A DNA stretch of 55,341 nucleotides from Colwellia sp. E2M01 (GCF_018860585.1 NZ_JAHKPR010000010.1:28050-83390); one strand, 5' to 3'. Shown: positions 9,759 to 18,687, counted from the first letter of the stretch. The notes: a model not told the origin generated them from the sequence alone. Numbers and translations: made by a program.

Positions 9759-10478
9759 ATGACAATATATACAAAAACACTTAAAACAGCGCATTATAAA
9801 AAAACATCTAGAATATTCGTTATTGTAAAATATGTCATGATTATAATGTTTTGTACGCTTGTCTATAGTAAGCCTTCAATGGGGCAAACGTTGATCAAAG
9901 TAGTTGATCAACATAATACTCCGCTAAGGAATGCGGTTATTGAATATGTTGCTGAACTAACAACGACAAACAAAAAATCAGCAGATCACATCTATGTAAT
10001 GGATCAAATAAATAAAGAATTCTCACCTGAAGTGTTAATTGTACCGGTGAATAGCCTTGTTAGTTTTCCTAATAGTGATGATATACGTCATCATGTTTAT
10101 TCATTTTCTTTAGCAAAAACATTTGAATTAAAGTTATATGCAGGTAAGCCGAAAAGCCCTATACATTTTGATAATACTGGTGTGGTGGTGATGGGCTGTA
10201 ATATTCATGATTCGATGGTTGGTTATATTTATGTCACGGATAAATCACAATATTATCTGACTGATGAAAACGGGGAGGCAAAATTACCGCAAAATAGCAT
10301 ACCATTAAATACTCAATTACAAGTTTGGTATGCAGGTAGTGCGGCCGGCGTGGATAAACATACCTTATTTACACTTACTCAAGAAGTGCTCAATCAAGAT
10401 GTCATTACCCTAATGCTAAATGTTAATACTCCAAAGGCGAGAGATAGTTTTGCCGAATTAGCGACTCATGAACACTAA
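9759..10478 (+). CDS. Exported cupredoxin-like protein ('methylamine utilization protein' type)
   Basis: This is a 239-residue protein with an N-terminal hydrophobic segment (about residues 21-38, then KPSMGQ) acting as a signal peptide or anchor. A beta-rich domain follows, starting TLIKVVDQHNTPLRNAVIEY. The later part looks like a cupredoxin fold: H111 or H112 in DIRHHVYSF plus C147, H150 and M153 in MGCNIHDSMVGY would make a type-1 copper site. Similar proteins are often annotated as methylamine utilization proteins, but no methylamine genes are nearby. AAGG precedes the ATG. It overlaps the next gene by 11 bases, so the two are translationally coupled. Copper binding and any electron-transfer or sensing role are inferred. 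Confidence 0.75.
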   Translation: MTIYTKTLKTAHYKKTSRIFVIVKYVMIIMFCTLVYSKPSMGQTLIKVVDQHNTPLRNAVIEYVAELTTTNKKSADHIYVMDQINKEFSPEVLIVPVNSLVSFPNSDDIRHHVYSFSLAKTFELKLYAGKPKSPIHFDNTGVVVMGCNIHDSMVGYIYVTDKSQYYLTDENGEAKLPQNSIPLNTQLQVWYAGSAAGVDKHTLFTLTQEVLNQDVITLMLNVNTPKARDSFAELATHEH

Positions 10479-12831
10479 AGCCAACACTCGCTTAAGCTTT
10501 AAAGCTCAAATAACTTGGCTATTAACAAGCTTAATTTTATTGACGGTCATTTTTTTAACCGCCAGTAATTGGTTTAGGTTTGCAGACTACGCGGAAAGCC
10601 AAATTGAACGACAAATGTATTTTGCGCAAAATGTACTTAATCAAACGCTAAAATCACAAGAGCAAGTACTTATTACCACGGCCAGTGTTCTTGCTTCTGA
10701 TTTTGGATTTAAACAGGCTGTTGCCACAAAAGACAAAAAAACAGTAGAGAGTGTTTTACTCAATCAAGGTAAACGTATTAATGCAGATTTAATGCTAATA
10801 CTTGATTTAGAAGGGAAGTTATCAACAACTAGCTCATCCCTTTCTTTTACTAGTGATGTTATTGAAAAAAATATTACTAAACTCCCATTTAGAGAAGTAC
10901 ATGCCCAAATACTAAGTATCGAAAATAAAGTCTTTCAAGTTATTGTTGTTCCTGTAAAAGCGCCAAGAATTATTGCCTATACCGTTATCGGTTTTGAATT
11001 TAAACAGACTGCTTTACTACAGCTTAAAGAGTTAATTGCATTTGATGTTACGCTTGTACAAAACAATAAACTTCTTGGCTCAACCATTGCAAACGAAGCC
11101 GTAAAATCACAGTTATTAGTAGAGCAAGAACAACAATCACCTAGCCTTTTATTTACTCGTTCAGATTACTTTAATAAAACTCTCAACTTTGCTAGCTCTA
11201 GTGATGTCCAAGTTATTTTATCTGCGTCTTTAGCGCAAATACAGAGCGACTTTAATCGTTTAATTTACGCTATGTTAATTGTCGCTTTTATCGTGATAGT
11301 AATCGCTTTCACTTTTTCTCGTCTGCTTTCTCGAAGCTTATCAACGCCGTTAACTGTATTGATGGAAGTAACGAAAAAGATTGGTAACGGGGAATTAGCT
11401 GTTCCTAAGTTAACCAATCGATTACCTGCAGAGTTTAATGAGCTTTACCAAGGGTTTTCTGTGATGGGAGCAGCAATTGAAAACAGAGAGCAAGCAATCA
11501 CTTATCAAGCTGAACATGATATTTTAACGGGATTGTATAATCGTTATAAATTTTTATCTGCAGTCGAAAAGTACTTTAAAAATAATATTAAATTAGCATT
11601 GATAACCTTTAATATTAAAGGGTTTAAGGCACTAAATGACACCATAGGTTTAACTAATGGTGATCTTATTCTGCAAGAAATAGCAGCACGAGTCCGTGTT
11701 TATATTGAAAAGCTAAGCCAAGCTCCGCATAAAGTTACAGCGCAAAAATCAAGGGCAGAAACTATTATCGCTCGTACTAAGGATAATGAGTTTTTAGTGG
11801 CGGTTGCAATCAATGAAGTTGATGACATTACACATATTGTAGAGTTATTACAAAGTGAGTTAAGTCGTCCTTTTTGGCTTGATGATATAAAAATCGATTT
11901 GTCTTTATATTTTGGGGTCGCTAATTCAATTGAACATGGTATTGATGCAGAGCGTTTAATTCGACGTTCAAGTATGGCGGTTGCTGCTGCATTACAAGAA
12001 CAGTTATTTTTACGGTTATATCAGGACGGTGAAGACGAAACTTACCTCTATAAACTACGATTGATTGAAGAATTAAAACTAGCGCTTGAGAGTAAAACAA
12101 GCCCATTGTTTATGAATTACCAGCCTAAATTAAATATGAATACAGGTAAAGTCGATAAACTTGAAGCGCTAATCCGGTGGATTAATAAAGATGGAGAGTT
12201 TGTTAATCCAGAATTATTTATTGATTTAGCGGAAAAGGCAGGCCTTATTGTCACCTTAACTCGATGGGTTATTCTACAAGTTATTCGACAGGTTGAGCAA
12301 TGGAATCAGCAGGGCTATCAATTTAAAGTCTCAATTAATTTATCCGCCCAAGATATTCAAAACGAACAATTTGTTGATTACTTACTTACGAAGGTAACAG
12401 AGCATAATGTCGCAACATCACAAATAACACTTGAGTTAACAGAAAGAGATATTGCTGAAAATGAAGCGTTAGTCCTCTCTCGGTTATTACATTTAAAATC
12501 TCTTGGTTTTGCTATTTCAGTTGATGATTATGGCATTGGTCAGTCATCATTAGCTAAATTAAAAAACTTACCAGTTGATGAATTAAAAATAGATAAAACC
12601 TTTATTTTAAGGTTAGATCAATGTCAAAAAGATCAAGATATTGTTGCGTCGACTATATCCCTTGGTCATAAACTTGGCATGAGTGTTGTTGCTGAAGGGG
12701 TTGAGAATAAAGAAAGCTTAATGCTGTTAAACCGTTTTAATTGTGATTATGCTCAAGGTTATTATTTATCTCGTCCTGTTAATGCTGAAAAATTTATTGA
12801 GTGGTATAAAACTTATGAATCGCCTTTGTAG
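10468..12831 (+). CDS. Membrane-bound c-di-GMP phosphodiesterase with degenerate GGDEF and intact EAL domains
   Basis: This 787-residue signalling protein has a membrane helix at about 13-32, a periplasmic sensor region (about 33-264, probably Cache-like), a second helix (about 265-287), a HAMP-like linker, a GGDEF domain (about 345-515) and an EAL domain (about 530-785). The GGDEF signature is degenerate (TKDNEF near 437-442), so cyclase activity is unlikely. The EAL catalytic set looks complete: EAL at 566-568, SINLSAQD, ELTE, DDYGIG, KIDKTFI, EGVE and QGYYLSRP. It should hydrolyse c-di-GMP, perhaps with GTP tuning through the dead GGDEF. It overlaps the upstream cupredoxin gene and the downstream DUF3034 gene, which suggests that it senses something those proteins handle. 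Confidence 0.9.
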   Translation: MNTKANTRLSFKAQITWLLTSLILLTVIFLTASNWFRFADYAESQIERQMYFAQNVLNQTLKSQEQVLITTASVLASDFGFKQAVATKDKKTVESVLLNQGKRINADLMLILDLEGKLSTTSSSLSFTSDVIEKNITKLPFREVHAQILSIENKVFQVIVVPVKAPRIIAYTVIGFEFKQTALLQLKELIAFDVTLVQNNKLLGSTIANEAVKSQLLVEQEQQSPSLLFTRSDYFNKTLNFASSSDVQVILSASLAQIQSDFNRLIYAMLIVAFIVIVIAFTFSRLLSRSLSTPLTVLMEVTKKIGNGELAVPKLTNRLPAEFNELYQGFSVMGAAIENREQAITYQAEHDILTGLYNRYKFLSAVEKYFKNNIKLALITFNIKGFKALNDTIGLTNGDLILQEIAARVRVYIEKLSQAPHKVTAQKSRAETIIARTKDNEFLVAVAINEVDDITHIVELLQSELSRPFWLDDIKIDLSLYFGVANSIEHGIDAERLIRRSSMAVAAALQEQLFLRLYQDGEDETYLYKLRLIEELKLALESKTSPLFMNYQPKLNMNTGKVDKLEALIRWINKDGEFVNPELFIDLAEKAGLIVTLTRWVILQVIRQVEQWNQQGYQFKVSINLSAQDIQNEQFVDYLLTKVTEHNVATSQITLELTERDIAENEALVLSRLLHLKSLGFAISVDDYGIGQSSLAKLKNLPVDELKIDKTFILRLDQCQKDQDIVASTISLGHKLGMSVVAEGVENKESLMLLNRFNCDYAQGYYLSRPVNAEKFIEWYKTYESPL

Positions 12832-13657
12832 CTTTACTTCATGTTCACTTATACTAATATCGCTCATTATGCCTTCCCTTAGTTGGGCTAATGGAAAAAT
12901 ATTAGCAACCCCTGGTGTTATTCAAATTGAAGGTTCGGGCGGCGGCGGCTTAGTTCCGTGGGCTCAATTAGCGGGTTATGCGACTGAGGATGAGATTGCC
13001 ATTTCCGCTTTCTGCTCGCGCGCTAACGTGAAAAACTTTCAATTAGATAGTTGTGGCGGACAGCTCAATTTATATGACCGACTGGAAGTCTCATTTGCAC
13101 GGCAAAACTTCGATGTAGAGCCTTTATCACTAACCTTATCTCAAAACATTATAGGTTTTAAATTAAGAGTATATGGAGACTTAATTTATAGTGACTGGCC
13201 ACAAGTCTCGTTAGGAATGCAACATAAAATGTTAAATACCCCCGAAGTTGCTTATTCATTAAATGCTAAAGAGGATAGCGGGACAGATATTTATTTAGCA
13301 GCAAGTAAATTACACTTAGGATTATTAGCGGGTTATAACGTACTGTGGAATGTAGCCACTCGGTATACAAAAGCAAATGAAATGGGGTTACTAGGTTTTG
13401 GCGGGCCTGATGGCGATGGGTCATTACAAGCGGAAGTATCTGTTGCGGTATTACTCAATAAACACTTAGCTATTGGCACCGAATATAGAATGAAACCAGA
13501 CAACTTGGGTCTACAGGAATCTGATTGGCAAGATTTATTTATAGCTTGGTTTCCCAATAAATATTTTACAGTTACTTTAGCTTATCTTGACTTGGGTTCT
13601 ATAGCCGCGATACCTGAACAAAATGGTTGGTATCTATCTTTATCGGGAGCCTATTAA
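12815..13657 (+). CDS. DUF3034 family protein, probable outer-membrane beta-barrel
   Basis: This is a 280-residue exported protein with a signal peptide ending at about SLSWA, followed by a glycine-rich segment (IEGSGGGGLVPWAQLAGYAT). Alternating hydrophobic strands follow, ending in an aromatic residue (LSLSGAY). The sequence resembles DUF3034, a family of unknown function that I take to be a small outer-membrane barrel. The frame is open upstream to 12743. The ATG at 12815 is preferred because the signal peptide starts there; it overlaps the phosphodiesterase gene by 17 bases. Its stop overlaps the next start (TAATG). The function is unknown; a porin or surface role is a guess. Confidence 0.75.
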   Translation: MNRLCSFTSCSLILISLIMPSLSWANGKILATPGVIQIEGSGGGGLVPWAQLAGYATEDEIAISAFCSRANVKNFQLDSCGGQLNLYDRLEVSFARQNFDVEPLSLTLSQNIIGFKLRVYGDLIYSDWPQVSLGMQHKMLNTPEVAYSLNAKEDSGTDIYLAASKLHLGLLAGYNVLWNVATRYTKANEMGLLGFGGPDGDGSLQAEVSVAVLLNKHLAIGTEYRMKPDNLGLQESDWQDLFIAWFPNKYFTVTLAYLDLGSIAAIPEQNGWYLSLSGAY

Positions 13658-14133
13658 TGTTTCACCATTCACATATTCTTTGCTTATTATTAACTGTTTT
13701 ATTGTTTGCTTGTACTAATAACACGGTTGAAAAAAATGTAGCAGATGAGACTCATATTCCGTACCAAAGTGAAAAAAACAACTCTCTTTATAAGGCGATT
13801 GGTGGTCAACAAGGCATTGAAAAGTTAGTAAATGTTTTTGTGAAAAACATCGCTAACGATCCCGACATATTGCCCTATTTTGAAAAATCTAGTGTTAAGC
13901 ACTTCAAACAAGGTTTTGTCGAACATTTTTGCGGTATTGTAGACGGACCATGCAAGTATACAGGTGACAGTATGGTTGATATTCACACAGGTATGCATAT
14001 CACTGAAAAGGACTTTAATCGTGTTGTAGAGTTGTTAGTACAATCTATGGAAGAAGTTAACATCTCATATCGAAATCAAAATAAAATACTTAACAAATTA
14101 GCATCCTTAAGAGGTCAAATAATCAAAATATAA
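13657..14133 (+). CDS. Group 1 truncated haemoglobin lipoprotein
   Basis: The 158-residue protein has a lipoprotein signal peptide (lipobox LFAC, C19) and then a single 2-on-2 globin domain. The group 1 signature is visible: YKAIGGQQGIEKLV, ANDPDILPYF with the CD1 phenylalanine, and YTGDSMVDIH with the proximal histidine at H110. The residue normally Tyr at B10 appears to be Val (V62 in NVFVKNI), unlike NO-dioxygenase-type trHbN proteins. Membrane anchoring of a truncated globin is uncommon. The start at 13657 overlaps the DUF3034 stop in TAATG, so translation is coupled. A role in binding O2, NO or sulphide at the envelope is inferred. Confidence 0.85.
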   Translation: MFHHSHILCLLLTVLLFACTNNTVEKNVADETHIPYQSEKNNSLYKAIGGQQGIEKLVNVFVKNIANDPDILPYFEKSSVKHFKQGFVEHFCGIVDGPCKYTGDSMVDIHTGMHITEKDFNRVVELLVQSMEEVNISYRNQNKILNKLASLRGQIIKI

Positions 14134-14243
14134 AGTCAATAATAGGGTGAAACCTTTTAAAAATTTCGCTGTAAAATTAAGATAAGTACGTTTACTTAAA
14201 AATAGCAATGATTTGACTGCTACTTGATTTATAGAATAAAAAA

Positions 14244-14271
14244 TTGATATAGCGCTGTTGTCGTGTAGTAT
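14244..14271 (+). promoter_or_regulatory. Possible sigma-70 promoter upstream of the gene at 14403
   Basis: TTGATA (14244-14249) and TAGTAT (14266-14271) are 16 bases apart. Each matches the consensus moderately well, so this is a candidate only. Confidence 0.35.
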
Positions 14272-14307
14272 TATTGCACAACACCAACATAGGCAAAGCT
14301 TAGTTAA

Positions 14308-14338
14308 TAACGAGAAAGTATTTTATGTTCTTTCGTTA
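14308..14338. repeat. Inverted repeat in the leader of the unrecognised gene
   Basis: The arms TAACGAgAAAG and CTTTCGTTA pair with one bulged base around an AT-rich loop. It lies downstream of the possible promoter, so it would be in the 5' leader of the mRNA. It could be an operator or an RNA hairpin. Confidence 0.4.
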
Positions 14339-14402
14339 CTCAAGTTATTGTTTATTGTTAAGGTACGTTTATTGGCTATCACCTAGGTATAACTAAATAA
14401 TT

Positions 14403-15077
14403 ATGTCGCAATCTAGCCTTTGGCAAATTCACACCGAGACTGGAAATTTTGCTGAGTTGTGTAATGCATTATATCAGCGTGAAATTAGCTTTATTGCCAA
14501 AGGCGATTATAGTAATGCGCAAGCAGTACAAACACGTTTAAAAAGTTTGCCGTATTACATTTCAAGAACAGCTCATGCTATGACTAAAGTTGTTGCTGAA
14601 AGTCATTCTCCATTATCCTTAGATTATCAAAATGCAAGTTGGTCAGCGAAGCAAAGTAAAAAAATTCCCTTAACGGGACAAGAAACCATTAATGAGCAGA
14701 AAAGTGCCATGCGTTGGTATTTACAAAAAGACATACGTGTTGGTCTTGTGGTACCTGTATTGTTAGTTGATCACATAATTATTGACTGTATTGATAGGAT
14801 TGATCTGGATAAACAGCGAATTCGTACTAATGTTGGCGGTTGGTTTTCATTGACTGAAATAGACTCGTCGGATAATAGCGCTATTCTTACCAAAACCAGC
14901 GATAAAGCTATCAATAAGCGTTTACTTAAACCAAATAAAAAAATCATGATAGCCGCTTGTGCGGGTCAATGTTGGCAAGGTAATACTACGCAGCGACCTA
15001 TTATTCCTACCCTGAGAGAATTACTCCTTTCTTGCTCTATTAATTGGCGTGACTTTAAAAAAACTTTAGCCATTTAA
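14403..15077 (+). CDS. Conserved-looking hypothetical protein, 224 residues
   Basis: I do not recognise this protein. It has no signal peptide and no membrane segment. Residues 1-75 look helical and soluble (ALYQREISFIAKGDYSNAQ). The middle part (about 105-160) is beta-rich, with RVGLVVPVLLVDHIIIDC and TNVGGWFSLTEID. The C-terminal part has a cysteine-containing AACAGQCWQG segment and ends in NWRDFKKTLAI. Codon use matches its neighbours, so it is probably a real lineage-specific gene. It is preceded by about 270 bases of leader DNA and followed after 79 bases by ftsB. Nothing links it to the haemoglobin operon or to ftsB beyond orientation. Confidence 0.6.
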   Translation: MSQSSLWQIHTETGNFAELCNALYQREISFIAKGDYSNAQAVQTRLKSLPYYISRTAHAMTKVVAESHSPLSLDYQNASWSAKQSKKIPLTGQETINEQKSAMRWYLQKDIRVGLVVPVLLVDHIIIDCIDRIDLDKQRIRTNVGGWFSLTEIDSSDNSAILTKTSDKAINKRLLKPNKKIMIAACAGQCWQGNTTQRPIIPTLRELLLSCSINWRDFKKTLAI

Positions 15078-15106
15078 CTAGCTATTTAACTCTGCCTTTA
15101 GTTAGG

Positions 15107-15112
15107 TATAAT
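15107..15112 (+). promoter_or_regulatory. Possible -10 element for ftsB-ispD-ispF
   Basis: A perfect TATAAT lies 44 bases before the ftsB start. A weak -35 (TTTAAC) lies 16 bases upstream. The spacing is acceptable but the -35 match is poor. Confidence 0.4.
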
Positions 15113-15156
15113 GACAGCAATATCTTCATTACTTTAATACTATTAACTAGGCCTGC

Positions 15157-15456
15157 ATGCGCGTATTTACAGCAATTTTGCTGATACTCTTAATTTTACT
15201 TCAATACCGACTTTGGTTTGGTAAAAACAGTGTGCCTGACTATCTGGTATTGAAAGAGAATGTGCTCACTCAAAAAGAGACAAATGAAAAGTTACAACAG
15301 CGTAATAAATTGCTTTTTGCAGATACCGATGATTTAAAGTTAGGGCTTGAAGCAATTGAAGAGCGTGCGCGAAACGAGTTAGGCATGATCAAAGAAAATG
15401 AAACTTTCTTTCGTTTGATCCCTAAAAATAATAGACCTCGTAATAGCCGCAATTAA
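15157..15456 (+). CDS. ftsB: Cell division protein FtsB
   Basis: FtsB is a bitopic inner-membrane protein that forms the FtsQ-FtsB-FtsL complex, which activates septal peptidoglycan synthesis. The 99-residue product has a short cytoplasmic start, one membrane helix (about residues 4-22, ending LLQYRLWFGKNS), a periplasmic coiled coil (about 30-70, with many Lys, Gln and Glu) and the conserved RARNELGMIKENETFFRLI motif. Length and motif match the family. It precedes ispD by 21 bases, a pairing conserved in many gammaproteobacteria. Confidence 0.95.
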   Translation: MRVFTAILLILLILLQYRLWFGKNSVPDYLVLKENVLTQKETNEKLQQRNKLLFADTDDLKLGLEAIEERARNELGMIKENETFFRLIPKNNRPRNSRN

Positions 15457-15477
15457 TGATAGGCAGGATGCTACTTA

Positions 15478-16191
15478 ATGGATGAAACACAAACTTTTAT
15501 TGCTATCGTACCTGCAGCAGGTGTGGGCAAACGTATGCAAGCAAACTGTCCTAAGCAGTATTTAAAAATTAATGAACAAACAATTCTCTATCACACGGTA
15601 AGTAAACTCTTAAGTCACTCGTGTATTACGCAGGTTATTATTGCATTAGGTGAAAACGATCAATACTTCAATGACTCTGGTTTAGTCGATAATAAAAACA
15701 TCCTTCGTGTAACCGGTGGTAAAGAACGTGTTGATTCAGTTCTTAGCGGTTTAAAAGCCATAAATTCTATAAAAAATCCGTGGGTGCTAGTTCATGATGC
15801 GGCGCGTCCGTGTGTTAGCCTGACAGATATTGATAAACTTATACAAACATGTCGACAACATAATAGCGGTGGTATTTTAGCAACCCCTGTTCGCGATACA
15901 ATGAAGCGTGGTCATTTACTCAATGCTGATATAAGTACCATCAATAATACCGTTGAGCGAGAACAATTATGGCATGCTTTAACACCGCAACTTTATAAAA
16001 CAGATGAGCTAACGTCAGCGATAGAAAAAGGCTTAAAAGAAGGCTGGAATATAACAGATGAAGCATCAGCTATTGAATTAGCTAACCTACCGAGCTTACT
16101 AGTGCCTGGTAGTAGTGAAAATATCAAAATAACGAATCCTGATGATTTAGCTTTAGCTGAATTTTATTTGAATAAGCAAGCAGCAAAATAA
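15478..16191 (+). CDS. ispD: 2-C-methyl-D-erythritol 4-phosphate cytidylyltransferase IspD
   Basis: IspD joins MEP to CTP, giving CDP-methylerythritol in the non-mevalonate isoprenoid pathway. The 237-residue protein has the nucleotide-binding loop [11 protein letters not shown] near residues 11-21, the signature [12 protein letters not shown] near 102-113 and the TPVRDTMKR loop. It is the usual length and complete. It is followed 11 bases later by ispF, the enzyme two steps further on; the intermediate kinase gene ispE is not in this window. An AGGA-type ribosome binding site precedes the ATG. Confidence 0.96.
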   Translation: MDETQTFIAIVPAAGVGKRMQANCPKQYLKINEQTILYHTVSKLLSHSCITQVIIALGENDQYFNDSGLVDNKNILRVTGGKERVDSVLSGLKAINSIKNPWVLVHDAARPCVSLTDIDKLIQTCRQHNSGGILATPVRDTMKRGHLLNADISTINNTVEREQLWHALTPQLYKTDELTSAIEKGLKEGWNITDEASAIELANLPSLLVPGSSENIKITNPDDLALAEFYLNKQAAK

Positions 16192-16202
16192 AAGGCAATA
16201 AC

Positions 16203-16715
16203 ATGCGTATAGGACATGGGTTTGACGTACATAAGTTTGGTGGAGAAGGCCCGCTTGTACTTGGTGGTGTAAAAATACCTTTTGAACATGGTTTTATTGC
16301 CCATTCAGATGGCGATGTTGCGATACATGCGCTTTGTGATGCTATTTTAGGTGCTTTATGTTTAGCCGATATTGGTAATCACTTTCCTGACACCGATGGT
16401 CAATACGAAAACATATCTAGCCGCATTTTATTACGTCATGTGGTCTCGCTAATGACCGAAAAGGGCTTTCAACTTGGTAATGCTGATATTACTATCGTTG
16501 CACAAGCGCCGAAAATTGCGCCTCATTTGTTAGCAATGCGTACTTGTTTAAGTGAAGATCTAAAGTCATCTATTGAGCAGGTGAATGTTAAAGCAACAAC
16601 GACAGAAAAACTTGGCTACACAGGGCGCAAAGAGGGTATTTCAGTGCACGCTGTCGTTTTGCTTATTGCCAGAGAAGAAATACTACCACCTGCTGACGAA
16701 GTACAGCATATTTAA
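16203..16715 (+). CDS. ispF: 2-C-methyl-D-erythritol 2,4-cyclodiphosphate synthase IspF
   Basis: IspF cyclises CDP-ME 2-phosphate to MEcPP with release of CMP. The 170-residue protein carries the zinc ligands D8 and H10 (GFDVHKF) and H42 ([13 protein letters not shown]), the substrate loop DIGNHFPD, and the conserved [17 protein letters not shown] near the end. The C-terminal tail is a little longer than in E. coli (about 159 residues). It is in the same operon as ispD. Confidence 0.97.
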   Translation: MRIGHGFDVHKFGGEGPLVLGGVKIPFEHGFIAHSDGDVAIHALCDAILGALCLADIGNHFPDTDGQYENISSRILLRHVVSLMTEKGFQLGNADITIVAQAPKIAPHLLAMRTCLSEDLKSSIEQVNVKATTTEKLGYTGRKEGISVHAVVLLIAREEILPPADEVQHI

Positions 16716-16802
16716 CAGTTTGCTTTTGTTTAGCACACAAGTACATTAAGCCAGCATCTTGGCAAAAGTACACGTATTACAAAATTTAAGAAGATAACTA
16801 AC

Positions 16803-17876
16803 ATGTCAATAGAAAACGCTTACTTGCACGGTAAACCTGAATCAAGTGGTTTATTACGTAATGAAATCAGTGATTTTAAAGTGTATGAAAAATTACCATT
16901 CTTACCTTGCGGAGAAGGCGAGCATTTATTTATTCATATTCGCAAAACGGGAGCAAATACGGTATTTGTTGCTCGTGAATTAGCCAAGTACTTTGAAGTA
17001 AAAGAACAGCTTGTTTCTTATGCGGGATTAAAAGATCGCTTTGCTATTACTGAACAATGGTTTGGTGTACATGTACCAGGTAAGCAAGAATATAATTTAG
17101 ATGATTTAAATATTGATGGTGTAGAAGTATTGTCTTACCAAAGACATAACAAAAAGCTACGCACAGGCGGTTTACTAGGTAATAACTTTGAAATTACCTT
17201 ACGTGAAGTAACCGCCATTAAAGCGTTTACCCAGCGTTGGGATAATATTGTTAAACATGGTGTACCTAACTATTTTGGTGAACAACGCTTTGGTATTAAT
17301 GGCGGCAATATTGATCGCGCCTTAGGTTTGTTTTCAGGGCAAAAAGTTAAAGATAAGAAAAAGCGAGGTATGTATTTATCGGCCGCACGCTCGCATATTT
17401 TCAACCGTGTTATTAGTGAGCGTATCAAGCAGCAATGTTTTGATCAGGTCGCCGTTGGTGATGTGTTGATGCTTGCTGGTACACAATCAGTATTTCACCT
17501 CGATGCCGTCGACAATACTATTAAACAACGCTTGATTGATAAAGATGTAGATATTACTGCGCCAATGTGGGGGGCGGGTGAATTAATGACAACAGACGAG
17601 CCGTTATTATTAGAGCAAAAAATAGCAGCAGAAAATCCAGAGTTTTGCCAAGGTCTACCTCGCTTTGGTTTAAAACAAGAGCGTCGTCGCATCCGTTTAA
17701 CGGTGAGTGAGACTGATATTGAATTACTCAATAGCCCAGAGACTGAAAATGCCATAAAAATTAGCTTCTTTTTACCTGCGGGCTGTTATGCAACAACGAT
17801 ATTGCGAGAGTTATTAAACTATCAAGATATGACTACTCGTGTTGATAAAAGAGAACTAACCAGTAATGCGCTTTAA
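16803..17876 (+). CDS. truD: tRNA pseudouridine(13) synthase TruD
   Basis: TruD converts uridine 13 of tRNA-Glu to pseudouridine. In the 357-residue protein the catalytic aspartate lies in YAGLKDRFAITEQWF at about residue 80. The TruD-specific signatures NYFGEQRFG (about 157-165) and RSHIFNRV are present, as is an inserted TRUD domain with LPRFGLKQERR. It is full length. It lies between ispF (87 bases upstream) and surE, the conserved order in this bacterial group. Confidence 0.96.
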   Translation: MSIENAYLHGKPESSGLLRNEISDFKVYEKLPFLPCGEGEHLFIHIRKTGANTVFVARELAKYFEVKEQLVSYAGLKDRFAITEQWFGVHVPGKQEYNLDDLNIDGVEVLSYQRHNKKLRTGGLLGNNFEITLREVTAIKAFTQRWDNIVKHGVPNYFGEQRFGINGGNIDRALGLFSGQKVKDKKKRGMYLSAARSHIFNRVISERIKQQCFDQVAVGDVLMLAGTQSVFHLDAVDNTIKQRLIDKDVDITAPMWGAGELMTTDEPLLLEQKIAAENPEFCQGLPRFGLKQERRRIRLTVSETDIELLNSPETENAIKISFFLPAGCYATTILRELLNYQDMTTRVDKRELTSNAL

Positions 17877-17937
17877 AGTGTGCTAATAACTATTAATATA
17901 TCGCTTAGCAATCAAATTAACTCAAGACTAATAACTA

Positions 17938-18687
17938 ATGAAAATACTACTTAGTAACGATGATGGTGTTCATGCCTTAGGTATTAAAGTACTCTTTGAT
18001 GAATTGAAGAAACATTTCACAGTAAACGTAGTAGCGCCCGATCGAAACTGTAGCGGTGCTAGTAATTCATTAACTCTTATGAATCCGTTACGAGCAGATT
18101 TACTCGACAATGGCTTCACTTCAGTTAATGGCACGCCAACAGATTCAGTACATTTAGGGGCAAGTCACCTCTTTACTGATTGTGACCTTGTCGTCGCAGG
18201 TATCAATAAAGGTGCTAACTTAGGTGATGATACCTTATATTCAGGGACTGTGGCAGCAGCGACAGAAGGGCGACACATGGGTATGCCTGCTATTGCGGTT
18301 TCATTAGCAGGTAAAACTGAACAGCATTATCAAACAGCGGCGATAGTGACTGCAAAAATCATTAAACGTTTGCAAACGCATCCATTACCCGCAGATCAAA
18401 TTTTAAATATTAATGTACCCGATATTCCTTTAAATGAATTAAAAGGAATAAAAGTGACACGCTTAGGTCATCGACATAAAGCTGAAAGTATGCAGAAAAT
18501 GCAAGACCCATGGCAACGTGATATTTATTGGTATGGTGTTTTAGGAAAAGAATTAGATGGTGGTGATGGTACTGACTTTCATGCGGTAGCCAATGGTTAC
18601 GCATCAGTAACGCCACTCACTGTCGATATGACAGCACATCGCAGTATTGAAAAAGTTAAGTCTTGGCTTACAGGCCTAAAATTTTAA
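17938..18687 (+). CDS. surE: 5'/3'-nucleotidase SurE
   Basis: SurE is a metal-dependent phosphatase acting on nucleoside monophosphates, linked to stationary-phase survival. The 249-residue protein starts [13 protein letters not shown] with the metal-binding D8-D9 pair. It continues with the family residues in [25 protein letters not shown] and [20 protein letters not shown]. Length matches. It is immediately followed by pcm, as in E. coli, and the block ends with nlpD and rpoS, other stationary-phase genes. Confidence 0.97.
   Translation: MKILLSNDDGVHALGIKVLFDELKKHFTVNVVAPDRNCSGASNSLTLMNPLRADLLDNGFTSVNGTPTDSVHLGASHLFTDCDLVVAGINKGANLGDDTLYSGTVAAATEGRHMGMPAIAVSLAGKTEQHYQTAAIVTAKIIKRLQTHPLPADQILNINVPDIPLNELKGIKVTRLGHRHKAESMQKMQDPWQRDIYWYGVLGKELDGGDGTDFHAVANGYASVTPLTVDMTAHRSIEKVKSWLTGLKF

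Larger units (their letters stand above)
14134..14402. other. Intergenic region with a possible promoter and hairpin
   Basis: About 270 bases separate the haemoglobin gene from the unrecognised gene at 14403. There is no terminator with a T-run close to the haemoglobin stop. A possible promoter and an inverted repeat are listed separately. No gene is seen. Confidence 0.5.
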
